Source of the DNA: Acanthochlamys bracteata
Lineage: Eukaryota; Streptophyta; Magnoliopsida; Pandanales; Velloziaceae
NCBI GenBank assembly: GCA_019914995.1
Contig: CM034127.1
Span: forward strand, 8,742,001 to 8,806,000
Length of the DNA stretch: 64,000 nt
Direction of reading: 5' to 3'
The notes under the pieces: generated by a model
The model's database searches: none
Told to the model about the DNA's origin: nothing
The model's input: only the letters and a program-made list of their open reading frames with translations
Program-made: the position numbers and the translations under genes
In this document: in pieces, positions 36,894 through 48,090 of the stretch
Layout: every line of letters starts with the position of its first letter
Position numbering within the stretch: position 1 is the first letter of the stretch

Positions 36894-37072
36894 GCTGATT
36901 GTTAGACCTTATGTTTTTGATTGATTAGATAAGGTTTGGTGACGGAGGAAGAACAGAGGAAGAAAAAGTTTGTTTAAAGAACGAAAACTGATTGATCGGA
37001 AAGAGACTTGAACTTTATGGAGAGTAGTTGCTGAGAATTGGATAATCCTGGAAAGCTTGGAGTTGTGATTTG

Positions 37073-37092
37073 AGAGAGAGAGAGAGAGAGAC
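37073..37092 (+). repeat. (GA)10 microsatellite in ELC-like gene B leader
   Basis: Twenty bases of GA repeat, 180 bp upstream of the ATG at 36893. It reads as (CT)10 in the sense of the gene. CT-rich tracts are common in plant 5' UTRs and core promoters. Confidence 0.9.
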
Positions 37093-37179
37093 GAAGAAGT
37101 TCTAGAGATAATTACGACTTTTATTAAATTTTGAATAGAATAGTCAGACCCTCCTAAGTCCTAATATACGTAACAACCA

Positions 37180-37380
37180 AAGCGCTGTTCTTTTTCAAAA
37201 AATATTTTTTAACTTATATTTTATAATATTTTATATAAATTAAAAATTATATATATATATAATCATAAGAATTTTTTATTATTTTTTAGATAAAGAAATA
37301 AAATTTAAATTTCGAAATAAAAAAATAATTTTAATTTTAGAAAAATATTTTTATAAACAATTTTCAAAGCTATCTTAACC
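37180..37380. repeat. AT-rich MITE-like relic upstream of ELC-like gene B
   Basis: A/T-rich 200-bp body with ataatattttatataaat and aaataaaatttaaatttc phrases shared with other relics in the window. Termini have decayed. Confidence 0.35.
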
Positions 37381-37847
37381 TCAGATTTAGTTTTGGGGCC
37401 TGTAGACTGCCCACTTCCAAGCAGGCCTAATCTTCCCAAAAGGTAGTGGGCTGAAGTAAATGTACAAGTATAAGCCCATACATTAAGTTTAATGTTTATT
37501 TTGTAGAATTTATACTTAATTAGGATAAATATTTGAGACCCAAGATTTTCTCAATCTTAACTTATATGGGTTAATATTGTATATGAATTAAATACTAGAT
37601 TCACACGTTTCATAGTTAGTGTAATATTGACTCTTCTAAATAAACTAAAGGGATTCTTTTTCCCTACCAAATAAACTAAAGAATTTTTTTTCTAAATGCT
37701 ATTCGTTATTAGATTACTGTTGGTGATATAAGATATAACTTGTACCACATTCTAAAGTTTTGTAATATGAAATAGAAAATTCCGGCAACCAAAAAGAAAA
37801 ACAGAATAAAAAACATTAATAATATTGGTTCCCAACTTAATTGGTGC

Positions 37848-40716
37848 TCATAGGTGCGCCGGCCCAACCCGCCCGTGCCAAATAAGAAAGTCGGCCCGGC
37901 CCGATCCGGATGTAAATTTTTGGACCCGACCCATCGGCTTGTTATTTATTTATTTTTTTAAATAATAAATTTTAAATAATATTTATAAATATTATTAAAT
38001 ATAAAAAATGAAAGTAATCTTAAAAATTATTACTAAATATAAAAAGTTTAAAAAATAATTTTAAAAATTATTATTAAATATAAAAAATTTATTACAAATT
38101 TGTAATATGTATATAATTATACATTTGAACTTGTATTTGGAATATTTTTATTTAAAAATAATTCAGAAAATTATTCAGTCAGGTCTTCATTGTGAGTTGT
38201 ATACTGCATTATTTTGACTACAAGTTTTCAGTCTTTCAAACAAGTTAGCACTTCAACCATCTCACTAGTAAGTTGTGTTCTGCGTTTTTCAATTATCCTT
38301 CCGGCTGAAATAAATACCGATTCTGAAGACACCGTTGAAATAGGAATAGTCAAAATATCACGTGCTAGTTAAGAGAGTACTGGATATCTTGTTAAATGTG
38401 TCTTCCACCAGTTCAAAACATTAAAATTTTTTGGGTTTTCATCGTCTTCTACAGTGACAGTATCTCTTTCAAAATATTTGTTCAAGTCCGAAGAAGATTG
38501 CATGCTGCTTGAAGTTGAAGATGGTGTTGAACTTGAGCCAGGCTTGACGGAGATCAAAAATCAATTGATCGTTTTTTCTTCTTACTTTGATGAATTTGTG
38601 CCGGTGCCGCTTGCTGTTGTTGATTCCACAAATTACCAAACCTAACTTCATAAAGATCATAAACTTCATACAGCTTGTTACGAGCGTTAGTTATTTGTAA
38701 TTGAATATCAAAAATATCTAAATACATACCAATATATGTAAAAATATTATTAAAATACACAAATTTAAATTTAGGATCTAATATAAATGCAAAACAATAT
38801 AAAAGAGGAATATCAGACCAATATTTTTTTAATTTTTTAGTCATTATTGTAACTATAGGTCCAAGTAATTCATCTGTTATATGTGAATGTAGCATAGTAG
38901 CTATATTAAGAATTGAATGCAAAATTAATGGAGAAGTAGGATAGTAAACACCAGATAATAAAACAGTAGCATCATAAAAAATTTCTAAAAATTCTACAAG
39001 TTTTTCAGCAATAATCCAATGAGCTTCAGTAAATATATTGTTACACATCCTTATATTATAAAAAATTATAAGCATATTTTTATAATCTAAAGTACTTTTC
39101 AACATTAAATAAGAAGAATTCCATCTTACTGGCATCTTAAGGTTGAACTTTCGGGGCTTTAGATGTTCTGCTATACAATATCTCTTAAATTCTGCTAAAC
39201 GTTGATTTGAACTAGTAATCCAAAAAATATCAATGCGAATATCATTAATCTGTTCACTTACCAGCTGCATATCTATTGTACGATCAAGTTGATAATATGG
39301 CAAGCACAACGTTGATGTAGTAAAATTTCTCCCATGTATGAGCTTAGCTCTATCCCGAGAATCGAATTGCTTTGGTATTTATTGAAGCATTATCTAGGGT
39401 GATGAAGACAATGCGGTTGCTTATGCCCCATTCTTTAACTACACTTATAATGCGCTCAGAAATATTTTTAGCATCATGTGTGGAATCAATAAGTCTAAAA
39501 CCAATAATTCTGTTTTGCATAATCCATTGTGAATCTAAATAATATGCAACAATATTTAAATAATCTTGTTTAGCTCTACCACTCCAAATATCAAATGTTA
39601 ACGCAATAGAAAAATTTAATGAACTTAATTCAGATTTTAATATAGTGCGCATTTTATTATAATAATAATAATATCGCTTCTTGTAGTTGTTCTATTAAGT
39701 TTTTAAAATTATAGACAATATGCTCTTTTAATATATTCTTCATAAAAAGATGACTCGCTAAAATTAATAGGTAAATCATAGCACAAATCATACAGATAAG
39801 AGATTCGCTAACTACATTACAATCATAAGACCAAGTACTTACCGAACCATCCGTGTTGAATTGAAGTTGAGTTTGTGAAGGTTCCATTGCAATTTCTTTT
39901 TTAGAAGCACATTTTTTACCATGTGCTATTAAATATCGAGTACCTGCACTAGAATTAGCAGTTAAAAGTTTATTGCAAAACTTACATTTCACTATTTTTG
40001 ATTTAGTACCATCACTTAGCACTGTATATTCGGCAGTGAAATAGTTCCAGGCTTCAGAAGTTGTAACTTTTGAACGTTTTGTTGTTGTCGATATCGATCC
40101 TGAAGCCGAACTACTTCTAACACTTGAAATTGGAGGATTTTCGTTACATCTTTGATGAAAACTTCTTGTTTGTATAGGAAGAACATTATCTCTTTTCTCC
40201 ATACGGGCAACATCTATTTTTTCCAAATTTTGGTCGTTTATGCCATAGTCATCCATATCAAGATTAATGGATAGAAAATTTTTTAGAATTGAAGAAATGT
40301 GTATTTAAAAAATAAAGTAAGAAAAAATTATTTTTATAATTTTGTGTGAATTGAAAAAGTTGTGTGAAAAATGAATTAGAATATGATGTATTTATAGGTG
40401 AAAAGTTGAATTAAAAAGAAAATTTTAACGTTGCAGCCAGCCGTATTACCGTTGGCTGCCACTCCAACCGTCATGCTGACATCAGCATAACGTAATGCTG
40501 ACCATCATGACAGAATTTAATATATATTTTTTTATCTGATCAACGGTCAATGTTGACCAGATCAAAATCAATATTGACCGGTCAAAAGAACAGTACCGGA
40601 CGGGCGGCCGTCCGATGGGCCAGCAAAATCGGCCCGTCTTGCCCATCGGACCGGTCCTGCCACTATTTAACGAACCACAAGCTGGCCCGTTTAGCCCGGC
40701 CCGTTTTTCCATTTGT
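37848..40716 (-). mobile_element. hAT transposon (2.87 kb) with broken transposase
   Basis: A perfect 8-bp direct repeat, attggtgc, lies at 37840-37847 and 40717-40724, bracketing the transposase remnant. Eight bases is the hAT target-duplication length. Just inside both ends are GC-rich blocks of ggcccggcccg type (37858-37920 and 40600-40705). Such blocks are common sub-terminal sequence in plant hAT elements. Terminal inverted repeats are badly eroded, so the exact ends rest on the duplication. Confidence 0.6.
38228..40256 (-). pseudogene. hAT-family transposase pseudogene (BED zinc finger)
   Basis: The four fragments keep the normal domain order. A BED-type zinc finger (about 39900-40060) has SEAWNYF, CKFCNK, GTRYLIAHGKKC. 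The catalytic-core piece (39350-39652) contains FDIWSGRAKQDYLNIVAYYL. The central piece (38554-39309) contains MPVRWNSSYLML and LDPKFKFVYF. The C-terminal dimerisation piece (38369-38557) contains NVLNWWKTHLTRYPVLS. A stop codon follows directly, but the frame continues with RDILTIPISTVSSES and ISAGRIIEKRRTQL to about 38228. Frameshifts or losses occur at about 39655 and 39310-39350. It cannot make a full transposase. Confidence 0.88.
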
Positions 40717-40827
40717 ATTGGTGCTTATGCATATAGACTTTTTTTCAGTCTGCTTCAGACCCAAGAAGCAAATCTGGACCGAAATGGGTTGATAGCGAAA
40801 CCACGCCGCAACCAATCTCCTCTCAGC

Positions 40828-41681
40828 TAGAGGTGGCAATATGATCCGATCCGAAAATACGACCCAAAATCGAACCACTTAATCAGAATTAGGGTTAAAA
40901 TATTAATCTGTATAAATATATGGGTTCGATTAGGATTGAACGAATTAGACCCTGTTATTAAATGGGTCGACCTAGATTAACCTAAAATTAATCCACCAAT
41001 TCGAATTATTATATTTTGAAGGAATAATATTTGATTTTTTCTTTTCGTATATTAAAATATTGGCAAATAAAAATATTCGATAATAGTAATTTATAAATTA
41101 TTAAATTATATAGTATTTATAATTAATTGTTATTTATATATTTTAGTAAAATAGTGTAAGATGAGAATTATAATATTATCGAAAGTATTACTATGTAGGT
41201 ATTTCTGTAATGACGAATTTGAATTTCATATAAAAGTTTTTAACAAGATTTTATTAAATAGTTATATTTATTAAAATTTTTATCAAAATTATTAGTATAT
41301 ACTTATAATCATAAAATTTCAGATATCAACACATATTTTTAAAAAATAAAAATAATAATAATAAATTTATTTAGGATATTTTAAGGATCGATGAAGATAC
41401 AAAAGAATGCACATTTTTTATTCGCATTCACTATATCTCGTCATTAAGAATATCGTGCACTTTCATTACAACTAATCTTATAATTTCGCTAAATTTTAAA
41501 AATATAGAATTAAAATTAGTAATTTTAATTATTAAATGAGTCGATTATTAATGGATTAGGTTAGAGTTAAACAATTTTGATCCGTATAAATCATGAATTG
41601 GGTTAAAATTGAATAAATTTGATCCGATTATTAAATAGATCGATTCGAAACCAATCCACGAATCTAAATTACCAGCCACTA
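40828..41681. mobile_element. hAT-type non-autonomous element, copy 2 (854 bp)
   Basis: Starts TAGAGGTGGCAATATGATCC and ends ATTACCAGCCACTA. The 8-bp flanks are ctctcagc (40820-40827) and ctctcggt (41682-41689), 6 of 8 identical. It aligns over its length with copy 1 at 20491-22973, including gtgtaagatga(g/a)aatt, gtattactatgta and the terminal gatccgtataaat. It is uninterrupted and so shows what copy 1 looked like before the LTR insertion. Confidence 0.72.
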
Positions 41682-41859
41682 CTCTCGGTCGAGACAGAAC
41701 GGTTTTGGCCATACTTATAAGTAGAACTATACAAATGTACACGTAGATATATTACTTGCATTACAGCCGAACAAAACATATTTAGGAAAATTATAAATTT
41801 AATTTCTAAGAGACAAGTAGTTTATGGTAAGTTTCAATTACAATAAACTTTACTTACTT

Positions 41860-42090
41860 CCTCCATATTTGAAGTTTGGCTATATCATATATTTCAATAT
41901 CAATCCGAGCTCCGTTTTTTACTTTCATATTAAAACTTATTTTTATTAAAGTATAACTTTAAATTTAACTTTATTCTTTTAATTATTATTTCAACCCTCT
42001 AGTTTTATCTTAATTTATTTTTTATGAAAGTTTAATTTTATAAAACTCACTTTTATAAAACTAATCTTGATATAAAAAGATAACTTTGGT
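41860..42090. repeat. Tourist-like MITE relative
   Basis: The body resembles the MITE at 1685-1950 (ataaaactcacttttataaaac near 42040-42062). Both ends are eroded, so no TTA duplication could be assigned. Confidence 0.4.
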
Positions 42091-42308
42091 AACTGAAGAG
42101 GCTGTTGGAATAGCGAGCTCCACCTTAATTTTGAAAAAAGAAGTCACTATAGCGTAATATTTAAGATATGTTTATGATTCAAAAATTGATTTTCTTAATA
42201 AAAAATCACAGCTGAAAGACTATTATATTTATTTTAATAAATTTATTTTTACAAATTAAATTTTTAATAACTTAATTTTTAAAAATTTACTTTTTAAGGA
42301 TCATTTAG

Positions 42309-43600
42309 TCATTTCTGCACAAATAAATATGCTTTCAATGAATGCAACAATTTCATGGTCCAAAGTAATAGATCAACAAGTTCAATATCAAAGCTTCCAC
42401 CAGATAATTCTTCATTCTGAAGCTCCTCCAATCATCTTGAATATGGTGTGATGCTCCAATTTGGTATTTACTCTACCAATTTTATTTAAAGTCAAACCAA
42501 TTATCCAGTTAGCAAATCAACTTGACATAGTAAAAAGAAACATTGTATGAAGACTTAATATAATTTCATCACCTTCACAAAATCTATGACAAAGTTCTTT
42601 ACGTTGGGGCAACTCTTGAGAAGGATAGATATTGGTTTCACACATTCTCTACTCTTTTGAAATGCACAAAGGTGTAGATGCTGAAGATTATGCAAAGTGA
42701 ACCCTCCCAAATCTTTCACCTCTTTGGCCCTGCCTATAATTGTTGCAAGCCAAGAGGAAGGAAACCTTAAAACCTACATACGGGCACACCTTAAATCCAA
42801 AATAAACTTTCTATTGACAAAAGATGGATGGCATTGCCCCCATGGATAATATTAAGGTAAAAATCAAAACTAAACTTACATCCACAATATTTTGTTTCAG
42901 TGTCAGATGTCTCACCCTACAGAGACCCTTAATGAGGTCGATGTAATGCTTCTTATACCCTTACCGCTGCAACTACTCATAAAAGACGCATGTACTGTCG
43001 TTTGCCAGGTAGCAATTAAGAGAGATCATAAGATAAAAATCTTTGTAATTTCCTCACCACAAGGCTTTGATCTTGCGTGCATCCACATGAATTTTAGTGC
43101 ATTACTCGTATTTATCATGTAACAATACTTACAACCTTGGTGCGAAAATTTTCAGACACCCAGCATCTAAGACTTTCAAGTGTAAATGTTCTAAGAATGG
43201 GCATGTTGATATAATGCTTCTGATCAATCTCCGGATGCTTCTATCTATGACAATCTAAATTTTCTAAGTCGACTGACTGGCAGCGTAGAATAACTAACTG
43301 ATGTTGCTTGTGGCAATAAAGGGGAAAAAAAAGTAGGCAGTCGTAGTTGGATCCTGAAGTAACGATTTCTAGACTTTCAACCGACGAAGATAAGATCAAG
43401 ATTTTTAAACCCAATCTGCATACATAACGTATAGGGATTTCTACAATCAGTTCCCTAGAGTTTGAAAACACAGCTGTAATACTATTATTTAGGAAATACA
43501 GGATAAAAAGAACTAACTTTAAAAATAAGTATTTGATTTTAATGCCGACAAATACATTATGAATTTTAAACTCTCTAATATATAGACTGCTTCTCATTTT
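42309..43600 (-). pseudogene. F-box/LRR (FBD-like) gene remnant
   Basis: Minus-strand segments, in order, read as leucine-rich repeats of plant F-box/LRR proteins: AVFSNSRELIVEIP and LKILILSSSVESLEI (43240-43500), STCPFLEHLHLKVLDAGCLK (43145-43215), DLIKGLCRVRHLTLKQNIVD followed by a good donor GTAAGT (about 42865-42930), LHNLQHLHLC and ILLKSCPNVKNFVID (42590-42700), and GGSFDIELVDLLLWTMK (about 42350-42400). The stop is at 42309-42311. No F-box domain was found upstream, and at least one in-frame stop (near 42780) is not explained by splicing. It is therefore probably a pseudogene, though a spliced, partly decayed gene cannot be excluded. Confidence 0.6.
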
Positions 43601-43689
43601 AGTTTTACTTTATTGAAACTAATCCAACTCATTTTTGCACCAAATGTAAACTCCTGCAACCCGTGGCCGTAGGTGGCAAGATGTCAACA

Positions 43690-44400
43690 GTCCATTGTCG
43701 GCCCCAATAGAGAAGAAGGCCAGCAGAGATTGAGGCTGTGTTGCTTATGTTTTTCTGCTTGCTTTTGATAGTCATGAAACTGCGAACACTTGCATGCGAC
43801 AGGGAATCGGAGAAGGAGAAGCAGTTGCTGTTGGAGAAACCAGGAGAATTTGAGCCTATGGTCCCAGCCTTGCGAATGGAGATGAAGCTGGGCTGAGAAA
43901 TCATGAATACCGATGGCACAAGCTTCTGTGAGAATGCCAATTTATCAAGTGATGACGTCCTGAAGTTTGCTTTGGAGAAACTGCAAAAGCTTTTTAGGAA
44001 GAACGCAAGCTAGAAGCTTGAAGTTGGGAAAAAGGACAAGTTTCATTCTATTATCCAAATCATAAGAATGTTCAGTTGGGTTGTCGAAGTGTTAACAAGG
44101 ACTATTTAAGAGAAGCACTAAAGTTAGCAAGGACATGCATTCTCTAGAAACGGAGGGAGAGGAGGCGATCTGGGCAAAAATTGTAGCAATTGATCCTGCT
44201 ATTTCCTCTATGGTCGATGACGGTCAACTGATGCCTAAGGCGTTGCGGGAACTGACAGAACGTACGAGTAATATGGACTGTACAACGGAAGAGGATATGC
44301 ATATGGAGCAGTTAAGATTTCAGAATTTGAGTGAAGGCGTAGAAAGCTTGAAAGGTGATCGCAAGAAAATCTCCCAACAGTTTTTCAGATAGTTGTCATG
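43690..44400 (+). pseudogene. Unrecognised coding-like fragments
   Basis: Base composition is less AT-rich than the surroundings. A plus-strand frame begins with a hydrophobic stretch (VLLMFFCLLLIVMKL, about 43735-43785). A charged segment (RESEKEKQLLLEKPGEFEP) follows, then a TGA, then LSSDDVLKFALEKLQKLF, a stop, and a frameshifted continuation ending with an 85-codon open frame (44135-44392; EEAIWAKIVAIDPAISSM). I do not recognise the family. The interrupted but biased frames suggest an old gene remnant, or exons of a gene whose junctions I could not place. A further short frame (44514-44702; FWKHLKAWWVTHLGQKVAL) may belong to it. Confidence 0.35.
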
Positions 44401-44935
44401 CGTTGCGCGCCACTCTCAGCAGTACAGTTGGTCTGGTGGTTACGTAATGAAAACTCGTTGCTTTCGTATTATTTAGACTCGATTAATCACTCCTGTTTCG
44501 CGAATCCTGAAGAATGCATGGGAAGCTGCTTGCTTTGGACCTAAACGAATTGGTATGTGCTCTTAGAATTATAATCTCTATGGATGTTAGAGATCCCTTA
44601 ATGGATGAGAAATTCTGGAAGCACCTCAAAGCGTGGTGGGTAACTCATCTCGGACAAAAGGTTGCACTAATCAATCGGGACGAGCAACAGGTTAACTCAT
44701 GAAATGTTGCTTGCGAAGTTGCATGACGCCACTACATCTGCAGAGAACTGGCACGGATATTATAAATTCCCAATATTAGTTTTTAATTTAAGGATCGAAT
44801 ATGATCAAGATTTGTGGCTTCATGGACTCGGCCATTGTTCGTCAAATTGCAATCTCAATCTCATGTTGTTGCTTTCATCTTATAATATTCGGCGTACTAT
44901 AAGTGAATTTGATACACTAAACTATTCCTACGAAA

Positions 44936-45115
44936 AATAAAATAATTTTATTGATAATCATCCATGCCTTTGTAGTAGGGGCATGTACTTATTTATAACA
45001 AGATCATTCCAAACTAAGTGGAATTCTACTTTAGTTATAACTCTCTAAACTAGGAAAGAGAATTTAAAACTAACTAAAAGTCTAAGAATTCTAAAATAAG
45101 AAATATGCCACTTTG
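44936..45115 (-). mobile_element. LTR-like fragment
   Basis: Read on the minus strand it has agagagttataact, then a TATA-like gttataaataagtac, and then atcaataaaattatttt as a polyadenylation-like signal. That is the order found in U3-R of plant LTRs, and it resembles the TATA region of the LTR at the window's start. No ends or target duplication were identified. Confidence 0.35.
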
Positions 45116-45177
45116 GCCAGTTACTCGGGTGCCTTTCTGAGAAACCTTTTGTACTTTTGGCGCCAAAATGCGTGCCC

Positions 45178-45260
45178 AGGGCAGTGCCCTGCTACACTTG
45201 GGTGCAGTTGTGCACCCGAATGCCCCGCTCGGCTGTGGGCCTGATTAGGACCCACAGCCG
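45178..45260. repeat. Cluster of three perfect hairpins
   Basis: Three consecutive inverted repeats: AGGGCA/TGCCCT (45178-45190, 1-base loop), GGGTGCA/TGCACCC (45200-45217, 4-base loop) and CGGCTGTGGG/CCCACAGCCG (45230-45260, 11-base loop). All stems are perfect and GC-rich within an AT-rich region. The purpose is unknown. Confidence 0.85.
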
Positions 45261-45545
45261 GTACAAGTCCAGCACCCAGGCAATCCTTGTTGACTCCGGC
45301 GAGATAGACCGGCGTTAGCTACCTCCATCGGAAATGCCTTAATTTTTGTTGTTGCTTTTCCCGGAACCTCCATGCCCCGAGTTGCCTCTGAAGCTAGCAG
45401 GCTCTGACCGCATGTATCAGAACGTGTATTATAGGAATAAGCCAAGTCTGTTCCAGACTTCGGTCCTGTCCCTCCGGAGCCAAGCTCTCTGGTTCATAGT
45501 TATTAGATTGCTATGGGTTTGTACGTTAAGCCCATGTTTCAAATA

Positions 45546-48090
45546 ACTTAAGTTAGCAGAAATTTTTTTTCTCGGTAGCTTGATCTTACGATTTTATCTC
45601 GTTTATTCCCTTTATCGCAAACGATGCATGGTAAACCTAGTGGAATACCAATGCGTGTTTTATCAGTGAAGACGACTAGTCTTTTGTAATGGTTGCAGTT
45701 ATTGGCTAAAATCTATTCCGGTAAATTTGTTGTGATGTTAGACTGGGATCACTTATCCCTCTACCAGAAGATTTTTTGGGATAACCCCAAAATTGATTTC
45801 TTTGAATCTTTGGATAGTTCTACTGTAAACTATATTCTCATTCTAATATTTCAAAAGAGAATTAACATCAAAAAAATTTTTATGAAATAGCAAATACGAG
45901 ACTTATTTGTAAAATGAGAGTACAGTACGAGTTATCCTTCCTCTCCTGCTAAGTCCATTATTAAGCTATTCAGCACTATCCTACGAACAACAGCCACTTA
46001 AATTAATATACGGTCAATAATGGAGTTAGTTGAATAGCTACTCTATTGAACTATGTCTTCATTCCAGTTGTAACTTTATCATAGCAAGAGACAAAATTCA
46101 CTTATGAATTTGTGCCAAAAATATGATGAATCCATCTTACCCACAGTCTTTGAATCTGTGAAGTGAAGGGAATTTGAGAGGTCCTTTCCATTTCTTAACT
46201 GATTATGATTCTTTTGTTTTATTGATGAGTTTGATTGATTGGGTCCATAACTTGGGGCCATAGTCGCTGAGTAAAAGAGCAGTGCAGTCATCAGCTGACT
46301 GGCTTAAATGCAATTTGTACAATTGAGCACAGAAATTGTTTGAGTTCAACACTGTGATGAATGAATTAGTTGGCAATGGATCATGGATGTAGTTCTGCAC
46401 CAACATGCAATGTCGGGTTTCTTAACATGGACGGACCGCTGGTCCTTCGGAGGATTTTTATTCAATCATTGAGCTCCTGTTTTTACTGGCTTGCCAAAGT
46501 ATTCCAATATCTATCTAGGATTTTACTTCTATAGTGCAGTAAATAACACCGGAGTCTTTAGTTGTGAAATAGTAACGCTATTGAGGAATCCTTTGGATTG
46601 TTGAACTAAATTTTGAGTTTTTAAGAAAAGCTTTTTTAATATTTAAAAACTAACTTAATTTGTTTATGTCAAAAAATTATAGATACAATAATTCTATAAA
46701 ATACAAATCAGTCATATACCTCAATTTTTTAAAAAAATTAAAATATTATAAAAAATTTATTTAGAAACAAAAAATTTAGTAAAATAAAATAAAAATAATC
46801 TAAGCAGCGCCAAACTCTTTCTAAATGAGAGACTTCTTTTTGGAAGTGCGTTCTCAAAATACACTCACTGTTCTCATTTAAAATTATTAATTTTATATTA
46901 AATAAAATAATTAAATTATGCGATATAATATAATATAATATATATATATATATATAATAACAATAATATAAGTTTATTTCTAAAAAATTTAAAATCCGGC
47001 AGTATCTCTACCCTCAAGTCTACTGTATTAATTTGAAGTGAGCTATAGAAGAACAGCTAAAATAACCTTGATAGAAGAGAAGTAGCACAAACAATCTTGC
47101 GGATAACGACCTGACTGGAAGGCATCCAAGTAAACCAAAGTATGGTCATAACCAACTGCATCGCCTTGAATTTCTGCCTGCCAACTAGTACAAACGCCTG
47201 GAAGATGAAGATAGATTGATGATGCAGTAGATTGTAATGCTGATGAACACCTCCCTAACAACGATGCAACCAAAGAATCAATCCAGCTGCTGCTGGCCTG
47301 CTGCTCTCTGCTAAAAAAGAGTTGGTCTTTGGACAGACCCACTATCACATGTACTGCCTCTGATGCAGGGCCCAGTTCATCCTGGCCCGTCCGCAGTGTG
47401 TGTAGCAACTATCAAGGAATCAAAAGCAGCTGAGGTAGTAACTAGGGAAATATATTGTTATTGTATTTGGAAAAGCTTAATCTTGAAGAAGTTTGCTTTC
47501 TGTTAGGTTGCTTAGTTTGTGCATTGCTTTTTCATTGATCAACAAGCAAGCATGTGTTTAATCTAGCTAATCTTGTTTGGCTCTACAAAATACTCTTACA
47601 GAATTTCATAATAAGGAAATGAGTTGTACGCAGAATTGCTATTAGGAACCAAGAACTCTATACGAATAGACAGGTCACCAGAACGACGACCAGGGTATAT
47701 GGTATATATTGCAACTAACCTTCCATAGTTCAGATTCAAAACTTTGAAAAACACAGAAAACTCTCTATTATCAACAGGTATTAAATTATTAAACATGTTT
47801 GCTTTTTTGTCAATGCATCAGCTATGTTAAAAGTGGTGAAAATTCAGCGATCAATAGAATTGAAATATATGTCAAGTGTCTAAAATCATCATTCGTCATT
47901 CCATTTTGTCAAGGGATCACCCACCCTATGGACAATTATACTGTCATGCATGACTTTTACAAGCAAACGACGTACCTATTTGAAACAAAGAAAAACCTGA
48001 ATGGCATTCTCCAAACAGCAGCATTTGTTATTTGCTGGTAGTAATAAAAACTTGACTAGAACACTACGCAAGGGAACAGCAGCTTAAAGA
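45546..48090. other. Region 3' of the TRM-like gene, no gene supported
   Basis: Open frames at 46079-46406 and 47043-47408 (minus) match nothing I recognise. 46590-46830 is an AT-rich MITE-like relic, and (TA)n lies at 46939-46956. The last few hundred bases should include the 3' UTR of the gene ending at 48091. Confidence 0.4.
46939..46956. repeat. (TA)9 microsatellite
   Basis: Eighteen alternating T and A bases inside a longer imperfect AT tract. Confidence 0.85.

Noticed and set aside
40482..40878. Several overlapping GC-rich frames on both strands
   Set aside because: They come from the GGCCCG-rich sub-terminal region of the hAT element and adjoining repeat.
46079..47408. Minus-strand frames of 70, 67 and 121 codons
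   Set aside because: No recognisable domain, no splice context and no conserved motif.
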